From: a bacterium
GTDB lineage: Bacteria > Chloroflexota > Anaerolineae > Caldilineales > Caldilineaceae
Direction: 5' to 3'
Assembly (NCBI GenBank): GCA_016124945.1
Contig: WGMT01000081.1
Location: forward strand, 1-56,928
DNA length: 56,928 bases
The position numbers and the translations under genes are program-made. This document shows positions 49,134-56,907 of the stretch, in pieces. Numbering within the stretch: position 1 is the stretch's first letter; every line of letters begins with the position of its first letter. The notes beneath the pieces were generated by a model. That model searched no databases and had not been told where the DNA came from. It worked only from the letters and a program-made list of their open reading frames with translations.

Positions 49134-50150
49134 TTACGGCACGGCGCTCAATCGTCGGCCCTGAGCGGTGGCCTCGATGCGAGTCACAGGACCACCAACG
49201 GGGGCCAGGACGGCGGTGAAGGTGGTTTCGCCGCCGCGCGGCACCACATTGTGATCGGGCACCACCTGACGCATAGCGATCACCCGATCCAGCGAATCGT
49301 ACGCCGTGAGGACAATCTGCACGCTCACTGCTTCTTCCGGGCCGACGTTGCGCACGGTCCCCTGTACTGTGTAAGACGCATAACGTTCGCCGTCGGCCTT
49401 AATGTTTTCTACGACGAGGTCGCGGTAGTAACCGCCCACGTACGCGGGGACGGCGCTGATGGGGAAGGCGCGGTAACGGGCAAAACGCCCGGGCGCTTCA
49501 CCGAAAAGGATGGCAAAAGGCGCGGTCTGCCCTGCGTCCACCAAATCGAGGGCAACGAGGGCGCTGGCGCGGCCAATTTCTTGATCCGCATCATCCAAGA
49601 GGACGACGGCGACACGCACCTGTTCCAGCGCGGTGCCGCTGTCGTTGAGCACCTCACCCAGCGCCCAGAGCCCACCGATGTTGGTCTGACTAAAATAGAC
49701 GTTCTGCGCGGTGATGGGGATGGGTGTTGGTGTCGGCGTGGTGTTGGCCGCTTCTTCTTGCTCTTCTTCTGGACTGGGGATGATCAACTGTTGGCCCACC
49801 TGCAACGTACGCGGATCAAGAATGCCGTTGGCGTCTTGCAGTACGGAAATGGTGAGCCCGTAGCGCTGCGCAATGGCCAACAGGCTGTCTCCAGGCTGGA
49901 TCTGGTAGAAGACTGGTGTTGGTGTCACCGTGGGCGTGGGTGTGGGCGCAGGGGTGTAAGGCGCCGGCGTGGCAGTGGGTGGCAACGTTGCCAGCGCCAC
50001 AATTTCAATGGTAGGGGTGGCGGTAGGTTGTGGTGTGGGCGTCGGCGTGATGATCTGTCCACAGCCGCCCAGCAGCCACAAGCTGCTTGCCATAATCCAC
50101 AGGGCCAGCCAATCGATTCGTCTTGTCACAGGCATTGAACTCGTTGTCAT
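49134..50150 (-). CDS. LysM-domain lipoprotein
   Basis: A 338-residue surface lipoprotein: signal peptide with the lipobox LLGGC, a Pro/Thr linker (TPTPTPQPTATP type) to about residue 85, one LysM domain that binds peptidoglycan GlcNAc (YQIQPGDSLLAIAQRYGLT...LQVGQQLIIP), a second Thr-Pro linker, and a C-terminal FxLYD-like beta domain (WALGEVLNDSG, TVRNVGPEEAVSVQIVLTAYD) usually found in bacterial exported proteins. ATG at 50150 is preferred over the longer frame because it yields the signal peptide. Same strand as the sortase two genes downstream. Confidence 0.85.
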   Translation of the reverse strand: MTTSSMPVTRRIDWLALWIMASSLWLLGGCGQIITPTPTPQPTATPTIEIVALATLPPTATPAPYTPAPTPTPTVTPTPVFYQIQPGDSLLAIAQRYGLTISVLQDANGILDPRTLQVGQQLIIPSPEEEQEEAANTTPTPTPIPITAQNVYFSQTNIGGLWALGEVLNDSGTALEQVRVAVVLLDDADQEIGRASALVALDLVDAGQTAPFAILFGEAPGRFARYRAFPISAVPAYVGGYYRDLVVENIKADGERYASYTVQGTVRNVGPEEAVSVQIVLTAYDSLDRVIAMRQVVPDHNVVPRGGETTFTAVLAPVGGPVTRIEATAQGRRLSAVP

Positions 50151-50333
50151 AGAAGCACCGAGTTTGGAGTATACCATAGATTGGGGGTGCGATTCGTGTT
50201 GCATGGGTTTAGATTCCTATTTGTGGGTTAGGGACAAAATTTGTTCAAGGTTAGTACTGGTACGCACGCCCTGAAATCTACCCGTTCCCAATTGGGAAGC
50301 CAGCCGCTCAACCCACAAAAGATGAATCACACA

Positions 50334-50846
50334 CTAATCCGACAACCGCGTCGTCTTCGTCACCCGCGCCTGTCCCAGTTGCGTCTCGGTGACCTTCGCA
50401 TCGGTGAGGTCTGCCCCGTCGAGATTGGCATTGGTCAGATCGGCCAGGAAAAGGTTGGCCCCGGCCAGATTTGCCCCGGTGAGATCGGCGTCAATCAGAT
50501 CCACGGCGCTAAGGTTGGCACAGAGCAGGTACGCGCCGCGCAAGTCAGCGCGTGACAGGTCTGCTGCTACAAAATGTGACCAGGCAAGATTGGCGCGGGG
50601 CAGAACAATGTCGGTGAGATTTGCGCCGTTGAGGGCGATCCACGGGCGTAGCGGCGGCGATCCTTCGTGGCCGTGATTGCCGATCAGGTTCGCTTCGTAG
50701 AGAAATTGGATCGCCATCCCCTTGGCACGGCCGTCCATCTGGTTAAGGGCAACAAAAAGATGGGCGCGGGCCAGCGCCCGTAGCGGATCCCCAGCCAGCG
50801 TACTGTGCAGGTTGTGGGTGGCCACCAGATCTGAAATGGCGGTCAT
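50334..50846 (-). CDS. Pentapeptide-repeat protein
   Basis: A 170-residue protein whose C-terminal 100 residues form a pentapeptide-repeat right-handed beta-helix: ALNGANLTDIVLPRANLAW, then ADLSRADLRGAYLLCANL and ADLTGANLAGANLFLADLTN units with A(D/N)L in the key positions. The N-terminal 70 residues are helical (LRALARAHLFVALNQ). ATG at 50846. Follows the polymerase gene by 20 bp. No specific function; mimicry of DNA is known for some family members. Confidence 0.8.
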   Translation of the reverse strand: MTAISDLVATHNLHSTLAGDPLRALARAHLFVALNQMDGRAKGMAIQFLYEANLIGNHGHEGSPPLRPWIALNGANLTDIVLPRANLAWSHFVAADLSRADLRGAYLLCANLSAVDLIDADLTGANLAGANLFLADLTNANLDGADLTDAKVTETQLGQARVTKTTRLSD

Positions 50847-50866
50847 GAAATAGCACAGTGTATTAC

Positions 50867-53800
50867 TCAAAGTACAATCTCCTCCACCACCAATCTCCCC
50901 CCACCCCACCCATCCACCTGCCAGCGCCCGTGGACCTGCACCGGCTGCCACGTCTTGGGCGTGGCGATCTTCTCCGCGGGGATCGCCACGACGTAGGTGC
51001 TGCCGTTATCGAGGAAGAAGCCTTTACCACCGGTCCAGCCGGGCAGGCGCACCCCCACCACCGTCACAGGACGGTTGACGCGCTGCGGCAGATCGGCCAG
51101 GCGCACCCGCTCCGGTGCGGACGGCAACAGCGTCACCGGGTGCACGCTGAGCGGCTGGCCCAGGATGCGCGTCTCCCAGGCGATGCGCTCGGCGGGCGAC
51201 TCTGCGGGTACGTCGTCGGCGAAGAAGCCGAAGCCCAGTTGGTCCACACTACGGGCGCGGCGGATCTCTTGCTGATCGTGCAGCAGGGCGGCGCGCGACG
51301 ATCCCAGCCCGTCCAGCGCGCCGCAGCGGATCAGGTGATCCACTTCCTTGGGCTGGAGATCGACACGGGAGAGCAGATCTCGCAGCTCCGCGAACGGGGC
51401 GCGGCGACGTTCGCGCACGATGGCGCGGATGGATTCGCGGCGGAGGTCGCGGACCTGGCCGAGGCCCATGAAGAGAGCAGATAGCAGTTGGCGGTTAGCA
51501 GTTAGGGCGGAGGGGGCGTCGATACCTTCCGGGAAGGGGGCAGCCTCAGATTGGAATTTGGGGCGATCTTCTGCCCCCTTCCCGGAAGGTTGGCGCGCGG
51601 CCAGGGTGAACTTGCGGTCGCTGTAGTTGACGTGCGGCGGGTGGACGGGGATGCCCAGGCGTTGCGCTTCGGCGATGTAGACGGCCTGGTGGTGGAAGCC
51701 GCCCCAGTCGGCCAGGCGGGCGCAGAGGAATTCTGCCGGGTAGTGTGCCCGCAGGTAGGCCGAGCGGAACGAGACGGCGGCGTAGGCGGTGGCGTGTCCC
51801 TGGTTGAAGCCGTAGCCGGCGAAGGCGGCCACCTGTTCGTAGAGCGTGGTGGCCTGGGTTTCGCTGAGGCCGGGGCCGTCCACACGGCAGCAGCCGGAGA
51901 CGAAGCGCTCGCGCAGGTTTTCCATTTCGTCGGCGCGGAATTTACTCATGCCACGGCGCAGGTGATCGGCTTCCTCCCAAGACAGCCCCGCGATCTCCGT
52001 CGCCACACGCAAAATCTGCTCTTGAAAGAGCAGCACCCCTTTCGTCCCCTGCAAAATCGGCTCAAGGGACGGGTGCAGATAGGCCACGGTAGCTTCGCCG
52101 CGGTAACGGCGCACAAAGGCGTCGGCCATGCCGCCGGTGGCGGGGCCGGGCTTGAAAAAGGCGTTGGCCACGGCCAGATCCACGGCGTTTTTGGCTTTGA
52201 GTTGACGCAGCGTGCGCTGTGCGCCCGTGGATTCGCACTGGAAGACGCCGATGGTGTCGCCGCGCTCAAGAACGGCGGCGGTGACGGCGTCCTCAGCGGG
52301 GATGGTGGCCAGGCGGAAGCCGGGATCGTGGCGTTTGCGCACGAGATCGACGGCGTCGCTGAGCACGGTGAGGGCGCGGATGCCCAGCACGTCCACCTTG
52401 ATCAGCCCCAGCCGTTCCACGTCGTGGTGATCGAATTGGGAGATGGCGAAGCCTTTGGGCGTGTGCTGCAACGGCGTGTAATCAGTGAGCGGGCCGGGCG
52501 TCACCACCACACCGCCGGGGTGGATCGACAGGTGGTTGGGCATGCCGATCAACTCCTGGGCCATGCGCACGATCTCCTGGTGCAGCGGATCGTCCAGGGT
52601 GGCGGCCAGGTCGGCGAGGCCGCTGTCACCGCGGCGGCGGGGATCGGGGTGCCAGTTGCGGCGCACCCGTTTCGCCAGCACACCGGCTTCGGCGTCGCTG
52701 AGACCGTGGGCTTTGGCGGCATCGCGCACGGCGGACTTGGGCTGGAAGGTGTTGACGGTGGCGACCAGGGCCACGTGGTCTTCGCCGTAGCGGTGGCGGA
52801 TGTATTGCAGCACTTCGTCGCGGCGACGTGAACAGAAATCGAGGTCGATGTCGGGCAGTTCGCGGCGCGCCGGGTTCAAGAAGCGCTCAAAGAGCAGATC
52901 GTGCTCGATGGGGTCCACGTCGGTGATGCCCACACAGTAGGCCACCAGCGAGTTGGCCACGCTGCCGCGCGTGCTCACGGGGATCTCGTGACGGCGCGCA
53001 TAGGCCACAATGTCGGCCACGAGCAAAAAGAGGGGCGCGTAGCCGTGGACGGCGATGGCGGCGAGTTCGCGGGTGAGGCGGGGGAGGATGGGATCTGGGT
53101 TGGGGTAAAGGTTGGTCAGGCCGGTGTGGGCGGCAACCACAAGTTGATTATGGGATGATGAGCTAATGTCATCGCTGATGATGTCCACTTCGTGATTGGC
53201 ATCCACGTCGGGCAGGATGTTGGGCCAGATGGGGCTGCCGCTAGGGAGGCAGTCGTCGCAGAGGTCGGCGATGGCGTCGGTCTGGGCCAGGGCCGCGGGG
53301 AAATCTTTGAAGCGGACGGCCATCTCGTTGGGCGTGAGCCAGTGGACATCCATCGCGGCATCGCCGTCATCGGGCAGGGCGTGGCGGGGGAGATCTTCGA
53401 GGCGACAGTTGTGGTGGATGGCGGCCAGCAGGCGCAGGTTGTGCCGTTCTTCGGGCAGCAGGGTGTAGACGGGCTGCACCGCCGCGCAAGGAATGCCCAA
53501 ACGGCGGCCAATGTCCACGCAACTGCGGGCGACGGCGCGATCTGTGCTGTTCGCGTCCAAATCGTGAATTTCGAGGGCGAGGAAGGTCTGTCCTTCGCCG
53601 AAAAGACCGGCGACGCGGCCGGCCAGGCGCAGAGCGAGGGCGTCCTGTCCGCTGCGCAGCAGTTGCGCGATCCAGCTTCGCCGTCCGCCGCTCAGGCAGA
53701 GCAGACCGGTGTGGTTTGCGCGCAGATCGTCCCAGGCCAGGCCGCGCACGATCCTTTCCTCGCGGTCGGGGTGGTTCTGGATGGCCGACGAGAGGCGACA

Positions 53801-54100
53801 GAGCGAGCGGTAGCCGTCGGGGCCGGTGGCAAGCAGCACGAGGGGATCGGGTTTGTCCACGCTGAGCAGGTCGGCGGGGGGCTGTACCGTCACCGTCATA
53901 CCGATGATGGGGTGGACGTCCTCGGCGCGGCAGGCGCGGGCAAAGGAGACCGCGCCGTAGAGCGCGTGGCTGTCGGTAAGGGCCAGCGCCGTCATCCCGT
54001 CGGCAGCGGCGCGCGCTGCGAGATGATCCACGCTCGGGGTGGCCCCGAGCAGCGAAAAATGTGAGTGTACGTGAAGATGGGTGATCGGCGACGCGTCCAT
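50867..54100 (-). CDS. DnaE-type DNA polymerase III alpha subunit, probably error-prone DnaE2
   Basis: A C-family polymerase of 1077 residues. The N-terminal PHP domain starts HLHVHSHFSLLGATPSVDHL and has LTDSHALYGAVSF; the palm includes PDIDLDFCSRRRDEVLQYI (catalytic Asp pair) and VDVLGIRALTVL (third Asp), with GSVANSLVAYCVGI and GVFQCESTGAQRTLRQLK typical of the alpha subunit. Length below about 1100, lack of a tau-binding C-terminus and a short end (PVQVHGRWQVDGWGG) favour the DnaE2/ImuC type; no imuA or imuB is in the window. Residues about 837-873 come from repeat DNA (51481-51590) inserted in frame. Confidence 0.82.
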   Translation of the reverse strand: MDASPITHLHVHSHFSLLGATPSVDHLAARAAADGMTALALTDSHALYGAVSFARACRAEDVHPIIGMTVTVQPPADLLSVDKPDPLVLLATGPDGYRSLCRLSSAIQNHPDREERIVRGLAWDDLRANHTGLLCLSGGRRSWIAQLLRSGQDALALRLAGRVAGLFGEGQTFLALEIHDLDANSTDRAVARSCVDIGRRLGIPCAAVQPVYTLLPEERHNLRLLAAIHHNCRLEDLPRHALPDDGDAAMDVHWLTPNEMAVRFKDFPAALAQTDAIADLCDDCLPSGSPIWPNILPDVDANHEVDIISDDISSSSHNQLVVAAHTGLTNLYPNPDPILPRLTRELAAIAVHGYAPLFLLVADIVAYARRHEIPVSTRGSVANSLVAYCVGITDVDPIEHDLLFERFLNPARRELPDIDLDFCSRRRDEVLQYIRHRYGEDHVALVATVNTFQPKSAVRDAAKAHGLSDAEAGVLAKRVRRNWHPDPRRRGDSGLADLAATLDDPLHQEIVRMAQELIGMPNHLSIHPGGVVVTPGPLTDYTPLQHTPKGFAISQFDHHDVERLGLIKVDVLGIRALTVLSDAVDLVRKRHDPGFRLATIPAEDAVTAAVLERGDTIGVFQCESTGAQRTLRQLKAKNAVDLAVANAFFKPGPATGGMADAFVRRYRGEATVAYLHPSLEPILQGTKGVLLFQEQILRVATEIAGLSWEEADHLRRGMSKFRADEMENLRERFVSGCCRVDGPGLSETQATTLYEQVAAFAGYGFNQGHATAYAAVSFRSAYLRAHYPAEFLCARLADWGGFHHQAVYIAEAQRLGIPVHPPHVNYSDRKFTLAARQPSGKGAEDRPKFQSEAAPFPEGIDAPSALTANRQLLSALFMGLGQVRDLRRESIRAIVRERRRAPFAELRDLLSRVDLQPKEVDHLIRCGALDGLGSSRAALLHDQQEIRRARSVDQLGFGFFADDVPAESPAERIAWETRILGQPLSVHPVTLLPSAPERVRLADLPQRVNRPVTVVGVRLPGWTGGKGFFLDNGSTYVVAIPAEKIATPKTWQPVQVHGRWQVDGWGGGRLVVEEIVL
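51481..51590. repeat. Heptad tract plus perfect 20-bp palindrome inside the polymerase gene
   Basis: AGCAGTT-GGCGGTT-AGCAGTT-AGGG heptads (51483 on), then a perfect inverted repeat ACCTTCCGGGAAGGGGGCAG (51524-51543) against 51571-51590 with a 27-bp loop. It encodes a stretch such as PSGKGAEDRPKFQSE and TANRQLLS that interrupts the region between two conserved blocks of DnaE. Confidence 0.85.
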
Positions 54101-54140
54101 GCGTCCATTATCGGCGGGGAGGGGGTCATTGGCAAAGGAT

Positions 54141-54223
54141 CAATAGAACGCGGATCGAGCGGATTGGGCGGATCAAGGCGGATTTTTCAGAATCCTTCTG
54201 GAATCCGCTTCGATCCGCGTTCT
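54141..54223. repeat. Nonamer-armed inverted repeat (GCGGATTGA family)
   Basis: ATAGAACGCGGATCGAGCGGATT at the left, AATCCGCTTCGATCCGCGTTCTAT at the right (54200-54223), loop about 35 bp with an inner CAGAATCC/GGAATCC pair. It lies between the divergent polymerase gene and the next gene pair. Confidence 0.88.
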
Positions 54224-54309
54224 ATCTCAAGTGCGTTAGGCAAATGACAACCTCGTCAGAATTGGGTATGATACAGCTAACTTCTAAGGTTAGAGCAAGG
54301 GGTGAAATC

Positions 54310-54561
54310 ATGCATGTGAGTTCTCAAGAGTATAACCATGTCCTGACGACAGTGAACAATTGGTCACCTGCCCAGCGTATTGCGCTGATTCAGGACGTCC
54401 TTGAGGCGCTTGCGCCAGGTATAGATGCAAAAGAACCAGCCGCTAGTGCCAAAACACTCGAAATGGCGCTTGGTTTATTGGCAAATGACCGTCCTTCTCC
54501 GTCTGATGAGCAGGTAGACATATGGCTTAAAGAACGTCGCGAGCGAAAGTATTTTGGATGA
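54310..54561 (+). CDS. Antitoxin-like protein
   Basis: An 83-residue protein: a helical N-terminus (EYNHVLTTVNNWSPAQRIALIQDVLEAL) and a C-terminal PSDEQVDIWLKERRERKYFG. That tail is typical of small antitoxins that accompany PIN toxins. The start ATG at 54310 has AAGGGGTG before it. The next gene overlaps by ATGA but encodes a MazG-like protein, not a PIN domain, which is an unusual pairing. Confidence 0.6.
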   Translation: MHVSSQEYNHVLTTVNNWSPAQRIALIQDVLEALAPGIDAKEPAASAKTLEMALGLLANDRPSPSDEQVDIWLKERRERKYFG

Positions 54562-54851
54562 ACACAACTGAGCATTTACTCACGTGTCTACTTGAGGAAG
54601 CTGCCGAGATCCAACAGGCTGTTTCGAAGGCAATGCGATTTGGCCTGGACGATGGCAATCCTAACCGCAATACCACAAACGCAGACGATATTGCCTTGGA
54701 AATCGTCGACTTACTTGCAGTGGTGGTGTTGCTGCAAGAGCAGGGCATATTGAAAGAACCCAAAGACATAGACATTCTGTTGAAAGCCAAGCGGGACCGC
54801 GTGACAAAATATATGGTCTACGCTCAAAATACCGGTGCATTAAGCGAATAG
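54558..54851 (+). CDS. MazG-like nucleotide pyrophosphohydrolase-fold protein
   Basis: A 97-residue protein with the MazG metal-binding helices: LTCLLEEAAEIQQAVSKAMRFGL (EExxE) near 9-30 and NADDIALEIVDLLAVVVLL (ExxD) near 41-60. The layout, size and EEAAE...EIVDLL match the compact MazG-like/dUTPase-type family that hydrolyses (d)NTPs. It begins inside the antitoxin-like stop. Could be a housekeeping nucleotide sanitiser or the effector of a two-gene module. Its TAG stop abuts a MITE. Confidence 0.78.
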   Translation: MNTTEHLLTCLLEEAAEIQQAVSKAMRFGLDDGNPNRNTTNADDIALEIVDLLAVVVLLQEQGILKEPKDIDILLKAKRDRVTKYMVYAQNTGALSE

Positions 54852-54994
54852 TACAGGGACAATGTCACTAAGTTAAGCGCGGAGATAGCATCCTCAGATG
54901 CGGCTCTACCAGTGTGTACCCGCATCTGAGGATGCTGTCTCCACAGGTTTTAGCGCGTCACCGTCCCTTAACTTAACGACATTGAGTACAGGGA
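54850..54994. mobile_element. MITE with perfect 10-bp target-site duplication
   Basis: The element proper (54860-54984, 125 bp) has 18-bp terminal inverted repeats CAATGTCACTAAGTTAAG and CTTAACTTAACGACATTG with 2 mismatches, and contains an inner hairpin (54881-54903 with 54920-54942, one mismatch). It is flanked by AGTACAGGGA at both 54850-54859 and 54985-54994, a perfect 10-bp duplication. A 10-bp duplication and CAATGTC-type ends suggest mobilisation by an IS4-like transposase. It inserted at the stop codon of the MazG-like gene. Confidence 0.85.
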
Positions 54995-55114
54995 AACCAA
55001 GGGTTATATACATCCCATAGGCACTTTGCGAGTTTCTTGAGCTTGAACCGACTCAGTAAAACTTCATCTACCAAAAAACAAACACTTAATCGCCCAATCC
55101 CCACCGAGGACCCC

Positions 55115-55822
55115 ATGCACATCATATCCATCATGGCCCACCAGGACGATGAAATGCGCTGCCTGGGGACGATGCTCAAGTGCCGCGACCGTGGCGATTC
55201 CCTGGCCTTCGTCACGGTGACCGACGGCTCGCTCGGTTTCGTGCAGAATCCGTCGATTGCGCGTGAGGAAGCCGCCGCCATCCGCCACGCCGAGATGAGC
55301 GCACTGTGCGCCGCCGTCGACGCCGACTACATCAATCTGGGCGAACAGGACGAATTCCTCTACGACACGCCCGCCGTGCGGCTGGCGCTGATCGAGGCCA
55401 TCCGCTCCACCCGCGCCGACGTGATCTTCACCCACTACCACGAAGACTACAATGCCGATCATGTTACGGTGAACCAGCTTGTGCGCCACTGCGCCATGCA
55501 GGCCTGTCTACCTGTCATCGCTACCGCTTCGCCGCCGCTGGCTGCGCACCCGGCCATCTTCCTCGTGGAGCCGCTGGGTCCATTCACCTTTCCTGCCACC
55601 CACTTCGTCGACATCACCGCTTACCACGACCAGAAGATCGCCCTGCTCAAACACCACGCCTCCCAGGACGAAGCGCTCTTCCAGGCCCTGGGCGCGGGCT
55701 TCGAGCGTCTCTGCGCCCGCCTCGAAGCCTACCGCGGTGAGCAAGTCGGCTGTGAATACGCCGAAGCCTTCACGCCCATGCAGGCACGGGGGGCGGTGAA
55801 AGGATATTCGGTTTTACCGTGA
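55115..55822 (+). CDS. PIG-L family deacetylase
   Basis: A zinc-dependent N-acetylglucosaminyl-lipid type deacetylase of 235 residues. The metal motif is AHQDDE at 8-13 (AHPDDE in most members) with HYHEDYNADHVTV near 110 giving the catalytic His/Asp set. The start at 55115 has GAGGA before it. No obvious partner; PIG-L enzymes act on GlcNAc-containing lipids or thiol precursors such as bacillithiol and mycothiol. Stop codon followed closely by a heptad repeat element. Confidence 0.88.
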   Translation: MHIISIMAHQDDEMRCLGTMLKCRDRGDSLAFVTVTDGSLGFVQNPSIAREEAAAIRHAEMSALCAAVDADYINLGEQDEFLYDTPAVRLALIEAIRSTRADVIFTHYHEDYNADHVTVNQLVRHCAMQACLPVIATASPPLAAHPAIFLVEPLGPFTFPATHFVDITAYHDQKIALLKHHASQDEALFQALGAGFERLCARLEAYRGEQVGCEYAEAFTPMQARGAVKGYSVLP

Positions 55823-55826
55823 AGAT

Positions 55827-55928
55827 GGTGACTGGTGATTGGTGATTAGGCGTTTGAGCGCATAGCAGATTTCATGGACTAACCACGATCCCAATCACCA
55901 ATCACCAGTCACCAATCACCAATCACCA
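55827..55928. repeat. GGTGATT heptad-armed inverted repeat
   Basis: Left arm GGTGACT-GGTGATT-GGTGATT-AGG (55827-55850), right arm (55890-55928) of five CAATCAC/CAGTCAC units, 39-bp loop. It is identical in style to 2715-2814. Confidence 0.9.
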
Positions 55929-55946
55929 CTTTCCAAAGGATCTACC

Positions 55947-56795
55947 ATGCAAAACATCCACACCCACGCCTGGGACCCTGAACAACACATAGCCGCGGCG
56001 ACGCGGGCGGAGGCGGACCGGTCACGCGGTGCGCCCATGGATCTGACGGTGGATTTTGAGCGCTTTATGGCCGACAACGCCCCGTTCGAGCGGACGGTGG
56101 TCTTCGGCCTCAAGGCGCGCTTGACCGGCTACTGGGTGCCCGATGCCTACGTGGCCGACTTTGTGGCGCGCGCGCCCGACAAGCTGGTGGGCTTCGCCTG
56201 CGCCGACCCCACCCAGGACGGCGCGTTGACCGATCTACGCCACGCCGTCGAGGATCTGGGGCTGGTGGGCTTGAAGATGACGCCCATGTACGCCGGTTTC
56301 GATCCACGCGACGAACGCTGTTTTTCGATCTACGCCTACTGTCAGGAAAACGGGCTGCCCATTCTTTTTCACAGTGGCACCACCTTCAACGCCGCCGCGC
56401 CGCTGGGCTTCACCCGCCCCTGGCTGTTCGACGAGGTCGCCATCCGCTATCCCGAGCTGCGCATGGTCCTCGCCCATGTCGGCCATCCTTTCTGTGACGA
56501 ATGCCTGGTGGTGATCCGCAAACACCCGCACGTCTACGCCGACATTTCCGCTCTCTTCTACCGCCCGTGGCAGTTCTACAACATGCTCATCAGCGCCCAG
56601 GAATACCATGTCACCGGCAAGTTGCTCTTCGGCACCGACTCCCCCTTTGCCAAAGGACAGGAATCCATCGACGGCCTGCGCAACGCCAACGCCGTCATCG
56701 GGGAAAGCGGCCTGCCGAAAGTGCGGACGGAGACGATTGAGGGGATTTTGGCGCGGGATGCGTTTCAGCTACTGGGGATAATTCGTAATTCGTGA
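55947..56795 (+). CDS. Amidohydrolase family 2 (metal-dependent hydrolase)
   Basis: A TIM-barrel hydrolase/decarboxylase-type protein of 282 residues. Metal-binding motifs: NIHTHAWD at 3-10 (HxH), PILFHSGT near 145, MVLAHVGHP near 172 and LLFGTDSPF near 228, which supplies the catalytic Asp. Many relatives are gamma-resorcylate or aminocarboxymuconate-type decarboxylases. AAAGGA before the ATG. The last residues GIIRNS and the TGA are made by ATTCGTA-ATTCGTG heptads, again a repeat at a gene end. Confidence 0.85.
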   Translation: MQNIHTHAWDPEQHIAAATRAEADRSRGAPMDLTVDFERFMADNAPFERTVVFGLKARLTGYWVPDAYVADFVARAPDKLVGFACADPTQDGALTDLRHAVEDLGLVGLKMTPMYAGFDPRDERCFSIYAYCQENGLPILFHSGTTFNAAAPLGFTRPWLFDEVAIRYPELRMVLAHVGHPFCDECLVVIRKHPHVYADISALFYRPWQFYNMLISAQEYHVTGKLLFGTDSPFAKGQESIDGLRNANAVIGESGLPKVRTETIEGILARDAFQLLGIIRNS

Positions 56796-56907
56796 GGAGT
56801 TAGACACCCCTTTGGGGTGGAAATGAAAGCACGTTAACAAGAGAAGACATGAAGGGGACTGTACAGTGGTTAAGCGACAAAACAAAACCATGAACAGGAG
56901 GCCCTTC

